DNA of 64,000 bases from an uncultured Prevotellaceae bacterium (GCA_946415365.1 CAMKSE010000019.1:29946-93945), one strand, 5' to 3'. Shown: positions 26,575 through 35,626, counted from the stretch's first letter. Notes: generated by a model from the sequence alone, not told the origin. Numbers and translations are program-made.

Positions 26575-27294
26575 TTACTTCATCATGCCGTTAATGCCAA
26601 ATGGACTTGAATCGTGGTTCAGATTCTCCTCAATCTGTCCGATAATGCCGTCCTTGATGTGTACTATCTTGTTCGTCTCGTTCGCCACACCGCTTTCGTG
26701 AGTCACCACGACGATGGTCATACCCTCCTCCTGGTTCAACTGCTTGAGCAACTGCATCACCTCCACAGAGGTCTTCGAGTCCAATGCACCCGTAGGCTCA
26801 TCGGCCAGGATAATCTGTGGACGGGTGATGAGTGCTCTGGCTATTGCCACGCGTTGTTTCTGTCCTCCCGACAGCTCGTTGGGATAATGGTCGGCCCAGT
26901 CTAGAAGACCTAGACGGTCTAGGTATTCTAGTGCCATCTGATGGCGTTTGCGCCTGCTTACCCCTTGGTAAAATAATGGCAACTCAACGTTTTCCACGGC
27001 GGTTTTGAAAGAGATGAGATTAAATGACTGGAAGATGAATCCTATCATACGGTTACGGTAGTCAGCCGCCTTGCGCTCAGAAAGGTTCCAGATGGGAACG
27101 CCTGCGAGTTCGTAGGTTCCTGAGTCGTAGTTGTCGAGGATGCCGAGGATGTTCAGCAAGGTAGACTTGCCTGAGCCAGAAGCGCCCATGATGGAAACGA
27201 ACTCACCCTTTGCGATGTCGAGGTTTATGCCCTTCAGAACATGGAGCGGCTGGGCACCCTGATAGGTTTTGTTGATTTCTTGTAGATGTATCAT
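26575..27294 (-). CDS. ABC transporter ATP-binding protein (MacB/LolD type)
   Basis: This 239-aa ATPase has all motifs: Walker A GASGSGKSTLLNILG (residues 36-50), Q-loop FIFQSFNLI, signature LSGGQKQRVAIARALI, Walker B IILADEPTGALDS, and the H-loop VVVTHE. It powers the two FtsX-type permeases downstream. It is the first gene of the five-gene operon. Codons for LEYLDRLGLLDW, just before the signature motif, fall in a CTAG 9-bp array (26901-26936) that keeps frame. Confidence 0.94.
   Translation of the reverse strand: MIHLQEINKTYQGAQPLHVLKGINLDIAKGEFVSIMGASGSGKSTLLNILGILDNYDSGTYELAGVPIWNLSERKAADYRNRMIGFIFQSFNLISFKTAVENVELPLFYQGVSRRKRHQMALEYLDRLGLLDWADHYPNELSGGQKQRVAIARALITRPQIILADEPTGALDSKTSVEVMQLLKQLNQEEGMTIVVVTHESGVANETNKIVHIKDGIIGQIEENLNHDSSPFGINGMMK
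26901..26936. repeat. CTAG 9-bp array, 4 units, inside an ABC ATPase gene
   Basis: CTAGAAGAC, CTAGACGGT, CTAGGTATT, CTAGTGCCA, contiguous and in frame in the helical subdomain ahead of the ABC signature. It belongs to the same word family as 16981, 22823 and 24022. Confidence 0.8.
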
Positions 27295-27404
27295 AAAACA
27301 ATCTTTTACCTTTTGAATCTATTACCTTATTTCATCTTAATGGTTTCTGACAATTTGTCGTAAGTTATACGAGAAAAGTTGCAAATCATTTCAGATACAC
27401 CGTC

Positions 27405-27770
27405 CTATTTAACACTCTTTATATCTTTATAAGCCTCTACAACATCTTCGATCGAGATGTCGAGCAGTTGCATCTGGCGGAAGAGCTCTGGCAATCTTTC
27501 CTTCATGAACTCCTTTTTACGAGCCTTGAGAATCTGTTTCTTAGCACCCTTGGTTACGAAGTAGCCCAGACCACGCTTGTTGTAGATGATCTCCTCACGA
27601 GCCAGTTGTTCGTAGGCCTTGACTGCCGTATTAGTGTTTACCTCGAGGAGCACACTGTACTCACGGACTGACGGAATACGGTCGTCGTCCTGATACTTGC
27701 CAGAAAGTATCTCATCGCAGAGGCGGTCTGCCATCTGGATGTAGATGGGTTTATCGTTTGAAAATGTCAT
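27405..27770 (-). CDS. GntR family regulator, YtrA type
   Basis: This 121-aa protein has an N-terminal winged helix (PIYIQMADRLCDEILSG, then DRIPSVREYSVLLEVNTNT, then RGLGYFV) and a short helical tail of about 45 residues. That is the YtrA layout, where the short tail dimerises and no ligand domain exists. YtrA repressors sit in ABC operons and respond to cell-wall stress in Bacillus. It is the last gene of the ABC-2-type operon, overlapping the preceding gene by 20 bp. A perfect palindrome over the operon promoter (30501-30524) is its likely operator. Confidence 0.9.
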   Translation of the reverse strand: MTFSNDKPIYIQMADRLCDEILSGKYQDDDRIPSVREYSVLLEVNTNTAVKAYEQLAREEIIYNKRGLGYFVTKGAKKQILKARKKEFMKERLPELFRQMQLLDISIEDVVEAYKDIKSVK

Positions 27771-28677
27771 AGTTAGTCCACTTATTTGTTATTAACTGAA
27801 AACCTTTGAAGATACGGAACGATGCCCGATAATTGAAGTAAGCAAGCAGAGGGAGCACCACCATCAGCACATAAGCCATCGTGTTAACCGTCCCAGTATA
27901 AGTAGTACCATCAGGAAGCGTTATATTTCCAAACACGCTGAGGTTGAGACGATGGAGAGATCCCATGAAGAGCAACATAATCGCGATCCAGAACAAACCC
28001 GTTGCGACGAATGCATACTTACGTAACAGCGTACCACCCAGGGTAAATAACGAGTGTACCCAGATAGCTATCAGCGTATGAACGATCAACGATGCCCACT
28101 GGAACCAATCCCAATAGATGCTGCTACCCCACACCGTCAACAGACGAGGTGTCATATCACAGAATAACCAGTACACAGTCGATGACCAGAGATAATACGT
28201 TCCGTCCACACCATCATAGTTGTACACCTCAAATGCCTTCATGGCAGGATCGGATGACAACTGTGCGCCTATCCATAAGCAGCCCATGCGGAGACAGTCG
28301 CCCAGGATATAGCCCACAATGGCACACAGGCCACAGATCACCGTCACATAGACGATCAGCGACAAGAACTTCTCCAGATTGGTGGCAGGGATCATCAGCC
28401 AGGTACCTCTCTGCTGTTTGTTGCCTATGCTGGTAAAGCTTGAATAGGCCAGACAGACCGTGAAAGGAATCAGGAACGGTATGTAGAAAGAACCGAAATT
28501 TGCACAGCTCCAGAGATAAGGAACGATCTTTTCGGACGAACCAAACACGAACATCATCAGTTGGATCAGTAATGTTGAGAACATGATGCCTACCGTATAG
28601 CCCAGCAGTCTGACGCGATTCACGTTGATTAGCCAGCAAAGCATCAGCCAAAATCTATTTAAACTAAAACTATTCAT
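27751..28677 (-). CDS. ABC-2-like membrane protein of the GntR-regulated operon (second)
   Basis: This 308-aa protein has six hydrophobic segments, starting with residues 22-44. A short motif LMIPATNLEKFLSLIVY near residue 90 matches LMLPASNFEKYLIRILS in the other membrane protein of the operon, showing that the two are paralogues. No other motif is recognised. It probably forms the membrane channel with 28813-29607, driven by the ATPase at 29650. It overlaps the GntR gene, so translation is coupled. Confidence 0.75.
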   Translation of the reverse strand: MNSFSLNRFWLMLCWLINVNRVRLLGYTVGIMFSTLLIQLMMFVFGSSEKIVPYLWSCANFGSFYIPFLIPFTVCLAYSSFTSIGNKQQRGTWLMIPATNLEKFLSLIVYVTVICGLCAIVGYILGDCLRMGCLWIGAQLSSDPAMKAFEVYNYDGVDGTYYLWSSTVYWLFCDMTPRLLTVWGSSIYWDWFQWASLIVHTLIAIWVHSLFTLGGTLLRKYAFVATGLFWIAIMLLFMGSLHRLNLSVFGNITLPDGTTYTGTVNTMAYVLMVVLPLLAYFNYRASFRIFKGFQLITNKWTNYDIFKR

Positions 28678-28705
28678 ATCTTTTTCCCTTTATTTATATT
28701 TTATA

Positions 28706-28789
28706 TTTCAAAACTTGGAATATATGTTTCAAAGTCTGAAATGTATGTTTCAAAGTTTGCAATATACGTTTCAAAGCCTGCAATACAAT
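28706..28789. repeat. 21-bp tandem array, 4 units, between two permease genes
   Basis: Four contiguous 21-bp units start at 28706, 28727, 28748 and 28769, each beginning TTTCAAA and containing a short inverted repeat (for example TTTCA...TGAAA). It fills most of the 135-bp gap inside the operon. There are no spacers, so it is not a CRISPR array. Confidence 0.9.
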
Positions 28790-28812
28790 TTCCTCTCTAA
28801 CTAAAATCATTT

Positions 28813-29607
28813 CTAAAGGTTCACGACCTTACCGATAACCTGCCGACGACAGAAAAGCCTGTACGACAGCCAGAAGTTCAGCATCACCCATACGGCATAG
28901 ACCACATCCAGCACATAATCTGTTGCCGAGTCTTCCTTCACGAGCTCAATCTTACCCCTGTCTGGAGAGAGCCAGACAAGCACCAGGAACAGCACGATGA
29001 TGATAGCCGTCGTGGGAATCCAGTTGTATTTGTTCGTTCTGAAGAACGTGGCGCCAAGGGCATAAACCGACTGGAACCAGAGGAAGAGGAGCAATAGTCC
29101 TATCACCACAGTAGAATGCTTGTCGGCAGGCACCTGAGACCACATCTTGCCCAGCATCTCCATCGTCGCAGAAATCACAAACCGCACCTCCTCGTGACCC
29201 GCCACCAAACCAAATATATACTGCACCAAATCGGCTGCGATGGTCGCCACAAAATAGAGCGGCAACAACAGAATCCACGAGAGAATGCGTATCAAGTACT
29301 TCTCGAAGTTCGATGCTGGCAGCATCAGCAGCGCCTGCATGTCATACTTACGATTCATACTATAGAACATAAACGACGAACCCAGGACAAACGTACTGGT
29401 AAACAGGATGATCACTGCCAGACTGCAAGCACGGTAATTGGCTTCCTCCGTACCAAATGTGACGGTAATCGACGTGAGGAACAAGAAGACCAAGACCAAA
29501 ATTACCAGCGTCTGAAAGAACGTCTTCACGTGGTATTTCTTGTCGTTCGTCAGCGACCATCTTGCCAACTTTCCGAATCGATTGATATTGAATTGTATCA
29601 TACTCAT
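28813..29607 (-). CDS. ABC-2-like membrane protein of the GntR-regulated operon (first)
   Basis: This 264-aa protein has six predicted membrane segments, from FFQTLVILVLVFLFLTSITV near residue 30 to a last one near 240. It carries LMLPASNFEKYLIRILSW, shared with the paralogous protein at 27751-28677. It is the second gene of the operon, 42 bp after the ATPase. Such ATPase plus two unlike membrane proteins plus YtrA-type GntR sets are common in Bacteroidetes and Firmicutes and are usually linked to antibiotic or envelope stress; that function is inferred. Confidence 0.75.
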   Translation of the reverse strand: MSMIQFNINRFGKLARWSLTNDKKYHVKTFFQTLVILVLVFLFLTSITVTFGTEEANYRACSLAVIILFTSTFVLGSSFMFYSMNRKYDMQALLMLPASNFEKYLIRILSWILLLPLYFVATIAADLVQYIFGLVAGHEEVRFVISATMEMLGKMWSQVPADKHSTVVIGLLLLFLWFQSVYALGATFFRTNKYNWIPTTAIIIVLFLVLVWLSPDRGKIELVKEDSATDYVLDVVYAVWVMLNFWLSYRLFCRRQVIGKVVNL

Positions 29608-29649
29608 TATTTCTTTAAGACCGAAATCGGCGGATTTGAACGGATACTC

Positions 29650-30465
29650 TTAAATTTTACCCTGGGTAACTGCATTGAACAGCAGTTCAAGGTTCACTTG
29701 CGTCTCAGGACTATCTGCCTTGCGAGGGGCAATCACGGCATTACCCTGAAGTGACGGCTCAGCATAGAGTGCATCATCCATCTCGTCTGGCGTGCGATAT
29801 TCGAAGGTGTACTTTTCAGTAATCTCACTCACGCTGGCATCGAGCAACAACTTCTGCTGCGAGAGAATCATGATGTGATCGAGCAGCGACTCAACATCAT
29901 GCACCTGATGGGTGGAGATTATCAACGTACGCTCCTCAGTCATATACTGTGCCACCACCTTACGGAACTGACTCTTACTTGGAATGTCAAGACCATTTGT
30001 TGGCTCGTCCATCAACAACAGTCTTGTTCCTGTAGCCAATGCGAAAGCCATAAAAACCTTCTTCTTCTGACCCATCGAAAGGGCGTTCAACTTTAAGTCT
30101 GTCGTGAGCTCGAAATCCTTCAGGCAGTTCTCCAGCACTTCTGTACTGAACATAGGATAAAAGGGACGATTGATCTTCACATAGTCATTGAGCGACATCG
30201 AAGGCAGATCAAACTCCTCAGGCACAATGAACATCTCGCTCAGCGTCTCAGGAAGTCGCTTGCATGTTTCGATGCCATCAAAACAAACACTGCCCTTATT
30301 CGGACGGAGCAATCCGCTAACGAGATACAAGAGCGTCGACTTGCCTGTGCCGTTCTTGCCCAGCAGACCGTAGATGTTGTTTGCCTCCAGCCTCAGGCTG
30401 AAATCATCGAATACCAGATCCTTCTGACCTGCGTACTTAAAACTGATGTTATTTACTTCTATCAT
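29650..30465 (-). CDS. ABC transporter ATP-binding protein of the GntR-regulated operon
   Basis: This 271-aa protein starts MIEVNNISFKYAG; the longer frame would begin upstream of the likely transcript start. It has Walker A GKNGTGKSTLLYL (about residues 36-48), a modified signature LSMGQKKKVFMAFALA (S-M-G-Q in place of S-G-G-Q, common in ABC-2 exporters), Walker B LLLMDEPTNGLD, and the H-loop IISTHQ. It is the first gene of the four-gene operon ATPase-permease-permease-gntR. Confidence 0.92.
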   Translation of the reverse strand: MIEVNNISFKYAGQKDLVFDDFSLRLEANNIYGLLGKNGTGKSTLLYLVSGLLRPNKGSVCFDGIETCKRLPETLSEMFIVPEEFDLPSMSLNDYVKINRPFYPMFSTEVLENCLKDFELTTDLKLNALSMGQKKKVFMAFALATGTRLLLMDEPTNGLDIPSKSQFRKVVAQYMTEERTLIISTHQVHDVESLLDHIMILSQQKLLLDASVSEITEKYTFEYRTPDEMDDALYAEPSLQGNAVIAPRKADSPETQVNLELLFNAVTQGKI

Positions 30466-30500
30466 AATGCTATTATTTGGTTTAAATATTCGTTTGTAAT

Positions 30501-30524
30501 AGTGTACTACATCAATAGTACACT
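30501..30524. promoter_or_regulatory. Palindromic operator, probable YtrA-type GntR site
   Basis: AGTGTACTA and TAGTACACT form a perfect 9-bp inverted repeat with a 6-bp spacer (CATCAA). It starts 36 bp upstream of the ATPase ATG and abuts the -7 box, so a bound repressor would cover the transcription start. The outer arms AGTGTA and TACACT are the arms I remember for Bacillus YtrA (13-bp gap there, 12 bp here). Confidence 0.8.
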
Positions 30525-30525
30525 G

Positions 30526-30557
30526 CAAAAGTACGCCAAATAGTAATACCCTCCAAA
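30526..30557 (-). promoter_or_regulatory. Promoter of the GntR-regulated ABC operon
   Basis: On the minus strand TTTG (30554-30557), a 20-bp gap, and TACTTTTG (30526-30533) form a full Bacteroidetes promoter. It lies directly upstream of the palindrome. Confidence 0.8.
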
Positions 30558-30654
30558 CTTTTGGGGGGAAATCTTTGATTCCTTAACGTTATTTAAGAAA
30601 TTCTTTTCGCGTGTACATTATTATATTATTTCTCAACGAAATTAGGGATAATTA

Positions 30655-30686
30655 TTTGCAATTATCAGATTCTTTTTGTATCTTTG
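30655..30686 (+). promoter_or_regulatory. Promoter of the C10 protease gene
   Basis: TTTG (30655-30658), a 20-bp gap, TATCTTTG (30679-30686); the ATG follows at 30710. The stretch 30558-30654 is AT-rich with no other feature seen. Confidence 0.8.
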
Positions 30687-30709
30687 CGCCATAAAAAACT
30701 GCCGAACCA

Positions 30710-33700
30710 ATGAAAAAAGCATTGCTTATTATTCTGAATATGTGGCTGAGCGCCACGACCTTTGCCGGTCCAGTAGACCTGAATCAGGCTAAGCAGAACG
30801 TCCTTAGTTTCATCACCGTCAAAAGACCAGCATTGGCACGAGGTAATAATATCAATACAAAATTGTCCATGAAAGTGGCCAGTCAGGCCGATGGCTATTA
30901 TGTGTTCAACCTTGGTGAGCAGGAAGGTTTCGTAATTGCCAGCAGCGATGACCGTACGCCGGCCGTATTAGGTTATGCTGATAAAGGATCCTTCGAAAGC
31001 GAGAATATGCCAGAGAACATGAGAGCCTGGCTTCAGAGTTATTCCGACCAAATAAATGCGACTCGGGCAGACACCCCTAATAACACCACAGAACTGGGTC
31101 GATCCATAGCACCGATGATTGAATCTACATGGGGACAAGACGCCCCTTACAACAACAAATGTCCGCAATTGACAGGAGTTCATTGTGTGACAGGCTGTGT
31201 GGCTACGGCTATGGCCCAAGTGATTGCCTATCATCGCTACCCTTCACAGACTATCCAAGAGATTCCTACCTACAATACCAGAAGTGCTAACTTACAGGTT
31301 GACGCTATACCCGTCACATCGATTGACTGGGATCAAATGATGCCCAACTATTCTAATAACACAACAGAGACGCAGAAAGATGCTATATCTACCTTGATGC
31401 AACTCTGCGGTTCCAGCTTACAGATGGATTATACGCCATATAATTCTGGTGCTTATTCCGTCAGCGTAGCTCAGGCATTGAAGCGCTATTTCGGCTACAG
31501 TTCCACGACAAGGAATGTGAAACGAAACGACTACACGGCTGAAGAATGGGATCGTCTCATTTATGCAGAACTACTCGGTGGAAGGCCAGTAATCTATGGT
31601 GGAACATCATCGGCTGGCGGTCATGAGTTCGTTATCGACGGGTACGACGGCAATGGTTACTTCCATGTGAACTGGGGCTGGCTTGGCAACGATAACGGCT
31701 ACTTCCTGCTCAGTGCCCTGAATCCATACAACAATAATGGTATAGGTGCCAGCGGCAGTGCCGATGGCTACAACATGAATCAGGATGCCAATATTGGCAT
31801 CAAGCCCAAAGGAGAGTCGGAAACGATTATCTTGGCCGACCAGCTGACCATCAAGTCATTCTCGCCTGTACTGACGAATCTGAGTCGCATCAAGGCCGGC
31901 ATGGACTTTAACGTCATTCTACAATACTCCATCTACAACTACTGCGTACCAGGTCCTTTCGATTTTGGCGCTTTGGTCTACTCTACTGACTACAAACTCA
32001 TTGAAGCAGGCATGATGTTCGATGCCAATTACAAGAACGGCTCCGGTTATGCTGGTAAATCTGTCTCTATCCTCGGAAAATCGCTGCCCAACGGACAATA
32101 CTATCTGGTAGCAGGCAGCCGGGCAACGGGTTCCTCTGAATGGTATCCCTGTGAGAATGCATGGCAGAAGGGCATCGTCATCACCATCAATGGGAATTCG
32201 ATGACACTCAGCCAAAAAGAGATTGACGACCCTAATTTACAAGGAATTACCATCGGGCCCGACGAACCAGGACAACCCATTGAGCCTGAGAAACCTGTTA
32301 TCCTGTTGAGCGGACAACTAGATGTCAGCGGGCAACTCTATGAAGGAGGTAATGTAAATTTGTCTGCCGTTATCACTAACTACGGTAATGACTTTAATAA
32401 CCAACTTTATGTACTGTTGGATGGCCAGTCTGTCGAATCTTCCAAACTAGAACTGAAGGCTGGAAAAACAACGAATTGGACAGCAATACTCCACGACATT
32501 AAGGCTGGAGAGCATAAGTTGGTACTCGCTGCCGACAACGAAGGCACCAATATAGCGGCCGAAGCAGAATTTGCCATATCACTCTATCCAGAGGTCAGTC
32601 TCGAGATGAGAGTCACTGCCACAAATGTAGTAAACGGCCATACAGAAGATAACAATCTTAATCTGCAGGTCGACATCAATAATATTGGTACAGAAGACTA
32701 CAATAATGATGTACAGATACAATTGTACAACCTAATAGCTCCAGAAGAGCCCCTATTTACCAAACAGCAGAAATGCCTCATCACAAAAGACGGCAATACT
32801 TCGTTGGAATTCACCTTAGAAGATCTGGACTTCGACCAGAGTTACTACGTCCAGGCTTTCTACCATTCTGGCAACGACTGGATTCGTGCTACCCAATCGG
32901 AGAACTACCACATACAGAAACCTGAGGCACCCGTACAGATTACCATGCTCACCATTGAGGATATTCTCATCAATGGCACACTGGAGGTTGGCGAGAACAT
33001 CGGATTACAACTTTTTGTTCGCAATGATGGTAACATGAATAGTGGGAAGCTCTATGTATGGTTAAATGAGCAAGAACCAACCGAACATGAAATCACCATA
33101 AAACCAGGGACAATCATGATCTGCGAACAGGCGTTTACACCTGACATTGCAGGTATATGGCATGTCAAGATTACACGCGATGCAGAAGGTAATGATATAG
33201 CAGCAGAGCAAGATATCATCATCGGTACCAACACATTCAACAGCATGACCATAGACACGGACATTCCTGGTTTAGATCTTGACAAAGGCATCTACTATCT
33301 GGATGACAGTTCTGTCACAATTAAGCTTACGATGGAGAATACTGGGTCGAAAACATACGATGACATGATCATGATAAGCCTTTTCCAATCACTTAGCGAC
33401 ATCAATAACGAGTGGGGAGACTGCATCGCAAGCGACACCTTAACATGTACGTTGGATTCGCACTCCCTCGGTTCTGGAGAAGCAAAGTTCGGAAACCTTA
33501 TTGACGGCGAAGAGTATTTCTTTATCGTTTATTACCGTTCGCGCAACGAATGGGTAAAGGCTACTGCATCAGAAGCCTTCACTGTGTATCTGGAGGATGA
33601 GATGAAGGGACACAATTTCACACTTACTGACCTCACCTTCTCAGGAAAGATGCAGGTAGGCAGTCCCGTTACCGCCCATCTCACACTTTTCAACAGAGGC

Positions 33701-34732
33701 ACCGACCATACAGGAACCATCTACTACCAAACAACAGGTAAGGACAAAAAAATCAAGCACATTGATCTCGACATCGAGCCCAACAATTCTGCTACCTACG
33801 ACGTGACGTTTTACCCAGAGTCTGCCGGAGAATGCTGGTTCTATGTTGTCTCGTCGAAATACTATGAGGAAGATTGGACTGAAGACGACTGGTATTATAA
33901 AGATCATGTGTATATCGCCAAGGAGCCCAATCCCCAGTTAGAGGTAACCTTCGACATATATAATTTGGTGGACAACGAATTAAAGGATGAGACCATCTAC
34001 TTCAATATGACTGTCAGCAACAAATCTTTCAATCCGTTCAACCGTGAAGGAGTGATTGCCATCTGCAAAGAAGACAACACCAATATCTATGACTATGGGG
34101 TTATCTCCCAAACGGACATTCTCTGTCAGCTAGATTCTCTCGGAAGCCAAACTTGGGAGAGTGGTGGCAAAGGTATTCTGGAGGATGGTAATTCGTACTA
34201 TCTCGCTTTCTTCTACAAGTGGCATGGTGAATGGTATATGGAAGCACGTTCCCCAGCATTCAAGGTCAATAAGTTCAAACCTGTCACAGAGTTCGATGTC
34301 GAGCAGATAACCTTCAATGGTTCGCTACTGACGCTAGAGCCTGTAAGCACAGAGATAACCATTACCAACAAAGGTAATGTAACAAACGGCATACTCTATA
34401 TCTTTGTCGATAACACGCTCACCAATCTGATCCGTATCAATGCACTGGCAATAGGAGAGACCGCCAAGTACACCATCAAACTCACACCTCAGACTACAGG
34501 TATCAACACTGTCGTCATAACTCTCGATGCTGAGGGTAAGGAGGTGGTAGCCACCAGCCAATTCACCATCAGCGGGAACGACATCGACGATTCCATTACG
34601 ATTCAGAACACAGATTCGTTACGATCTGACGACTACTACGACCTGCAAGGTCGCAAAGTCGGTTCATGGTCAGACGGCAATAAGAGAAAGGGGATCTACA
34701 TCGTTCGAGGCAGAAAGGTATATCACAAATAA
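30710..34732 (+). CDS. Secreted C10 (streptopain-like) cysteine protease with alternating Ig-like modules
   Basis: This 1340-aa protein has a signal peptide (1-19) and a Spi-type propeptide (about 20-125, GYYVFNLGEQEGFVIASSDD). The C10 domain has catalytic Cys163 in TGCVATAMAQ and His305 in SAGGHEFVIDGYDG, followed by HVNWGW. Residues about 390-1290 alternate between two modules: one ending in an EW(V/Y/I)-type motif (NDWIRATQSENYHI; NEWVKATASEAFTV; GEWYMEARSPAFKV) and one CARDB-like (LEVGENIGLQLFVRNDGN; MQVGSPVTAHLTLFNRGT). The tail has YYDLQGRKVGSW and KGIYIVRGRKV, a short C-terminal motif common on Prevotella/Bacteroides surface proteins. It is probably an extracellular protease; no adjacent inhibitor gene is seen. 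Confidence 0.92.
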   Translation: MKKALLIILNMWLSATTFAGPVDLNQAKQNVLSFITVKRPALARGNNINTKLSMKVASQADGYYVFNLGEQEGFVIASSDDRTPAVLGYADKGSFESENMPENMRAWLQSYSDQINATRADTPNNTTELGRSIAPMIESTWGQDAPYNNKCPQLTGVHCVTGCVATAMAQVIAYHRYPSQTIQEIPTYNTRSANLQVDAIPVTSIDWDQMMPNYSNNTTETQKDAISTLMQLCGSSLQMDYTPYNSGAYSVSVAQALKRYFGYSSTTRNVKRNDYTAEEWDRLIYAELLGGRPVIYGGTSSAGGHEFVIDGYDGNGYFHVNWGWLGNDNGYFLLSALNPYNNNGIGASGSADGYNMNQDANIGIKPKGESETIILADQLTIKSFSPVLTNLSRIKAGMDFNVILQYSIYNYCVPGPFDFGALVYSTDYKLIEAGMMFDANYKNGSGYAGKSVSILGKSLPNGQYYLVAGSRATGSSEWYPCENAWQKGIVITINGNSMTLSQKEIDDPNLQGITIGPDEPGQPIEPEKPVILLSGQLDVSGQLYEGGNVNLSAVITNYGNDFNNQLYVLLDGQSVESSKLELKAGKTTNWTAILHDIKAGEHKLVLAADNEGTNIAAEAEFAISLYPEVSLEMRVTATNVVNGHTEDNNLNLQVDINNIGTEDYNNDVQIQLYNLIAPEEPLFTKQQKCLITKDGNTSLEFTLEDLDFDQSYYVQAFYHSGNDWIRATQSENYHIQKPEAPVQITMLTIEDILINGTLEVGENIGLQLFVRNDGNMNSGKLYVWLNEQEPTEHEITIKPGTIMICEQAFTPDIAGIWHVKITRDAEGNDIAAEQDIIIGTNTFNSMTIDTDIPGLDLDKGIYYLDDSSVTIKLTMENTGSKTYDDMIMISLFQSLSDINNEWGDCIASDTLTCTLDSHSLGSGEAKFGNLIDGEEYFFIVYYRSRNEWVKATASEAFTVYLEDEMKGHNFTLTDLTFSGKMQVGSPVTAHLTLFNRGTDHTGTIYYQTTGKDKKIKHIDLDIEPNNSATYDVTFYPESAGECWFYVVSSKYYEEDWTEDDWYYKDHVYIAKEPNPQLEVTFDIYNLVDNELKDETIYFNMTVSNKSFNPFNREGVIAICKEDNTNIYDYGVISQTDILCQLDSLGSQTWESGGKGILEDGNSYYLAFFYKWHGEWYMEARSPAFKVNKFKPVTEFDVEQITFNGSLLTLEPVSTEITITNKGNVTNGILYIFVDNTLTNLIRINALAIGETAKYTIKLTPQTTGINTVVITLDAEGKEVVATSQFTISGNDIDDSITIQNTDSLRSDDYYDLQGRKVGSWSDGNKRKGIYIVRGRKVYHK

Positions 34733-34741
34733 TGTGGATTC

Positions 34742-35626
34742 TCAACGGGCATCCACACCCCACATCATCTTCTCGCGGAGGGTGTTGAAGTAACTCTGGC
34801 GTGAACGCTTCACAACCTTCACGTCGTAAGGAGCACGACTAAGTGTCAGACGTGTTCCCTCCTTACACTTCTCTGAACGTCCGTCGATGGCCACAAGGAA
34901 ATTATGACTGCGACTTTCGACTGTAAGAGTGATTTCTGAGGAATCGGAGAGAACTATCGGACGGATGTTCATCGAGTGAGGAGCAACAGCTGTCATAGAG
35001 AACACCTTCGTACCTGGCACAATAATAGGACCTCCGTTGGAGAGGGAATAAGCCGTAGAACCCGTAGGTGTCGAGATGACCAGACCATCAGCCTGATAGG
35101 TGGTCAGGTACTGACCATTGATAGAGGCACGGATGGAAATCATCGAGGCTGTATCGCGCTTCAGAATAGCAATATCGTTCAGAGCACAGTCATAGCCTTC
35201 CAATGGTTCTCCGTCAGTTTGTACCTTGATAAGCGCCCTACTCTCTATGGCAAAGTCATCTTGATAGATGGCCTCAACACAGTGTTCAATATCCACAGGA
35301 CTGACATCAGCAAGAAATCCCAGGCGTCCCATATTCACGCCCACGATGGGAATCATTTTCTCCCTTACGCGGCTGGCAGCTTTCAGGAACGTACCATCAC
35401 CACCCATCGAAATCACATAGTCGGCCTCGAAGTTATCATCGGCGAAGATCCGTGAGGCGTTCACATCGATACGTTGGTTGTCCTTCAGGAAATAATAATA
35501 TTCCATGTCCACCACCAACTCGGCACCATGCTCTGAGAGACACGACAGCACCTTCTGGATCGACGTCGACTTCTTGGTCTGATAGATATTGCCAAAAAGG
35601 GCAAACTTCAACTTCCTCTGTTCCAT
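34742..35626 (-). CDS. nadK: NAD kinase
   Basis: This 294-aa protein has the NAD kinase motif GGDGTFLKAA (about residues 71-80), NMGRLGFLADV, the NDIAILKRDTASM block, and TYQADGLVISTPTGSTAYSLS split across two motifs, all of which bind ATP and NAD. It phosphorylates NAD to NADP in the cytoplasm. Length is normal for Bacteroidetes. A -7 box lies 23 bp upstream. It converges with the C10 protease gene, 9 bp apart. Confidence 0.97.
   Translation of the reverse strand: MEQRKLKFALFGNIYQTKKSTSIQKVLSCLSEHGAELVVDMEYYYFLKDNQRIDVNASRIFADDNFEADYVISMGGDGTFLKAASRVREKMIPIVGVNMGRLGFLADVSPVDIEHCVEAIYQDDFAIESRALIKVQTDGEPLEGYDCALNDIAILKRDTASMISIRASINGQYLTTYQADGLVISTPTGSTAYSLSNGGPIIVPGTKVFSMTAVAPHSMNIRPIVLSDSSEITLTVESRSHNFLVAIDGRSEKCKEGTRLTLSRAPYDVKVVKRSRQSYFNTLREKMMWGVDAR

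Noticed and set aside
28706..28789. CRISPR-like array
   Set aside because: The units are contiguous with no spacers, are degenerate, and no cas genes are near; the same holds for 62764-62868.
30710..34732. A type IX secretion C-terminal domain on the C10 protease
   Set aside because: The tail has only the short LQGRKV...GIYIVRGRKV motif, not a full recognised sorting domain, so cargo status is not claimed even though porT is present.
34733..34757. Terminator between the C10 protease and nadK genes
   Set aside because: The 7-bp stem is short, lacks a T run on the plus strand and lies partly in the nadK coding end.
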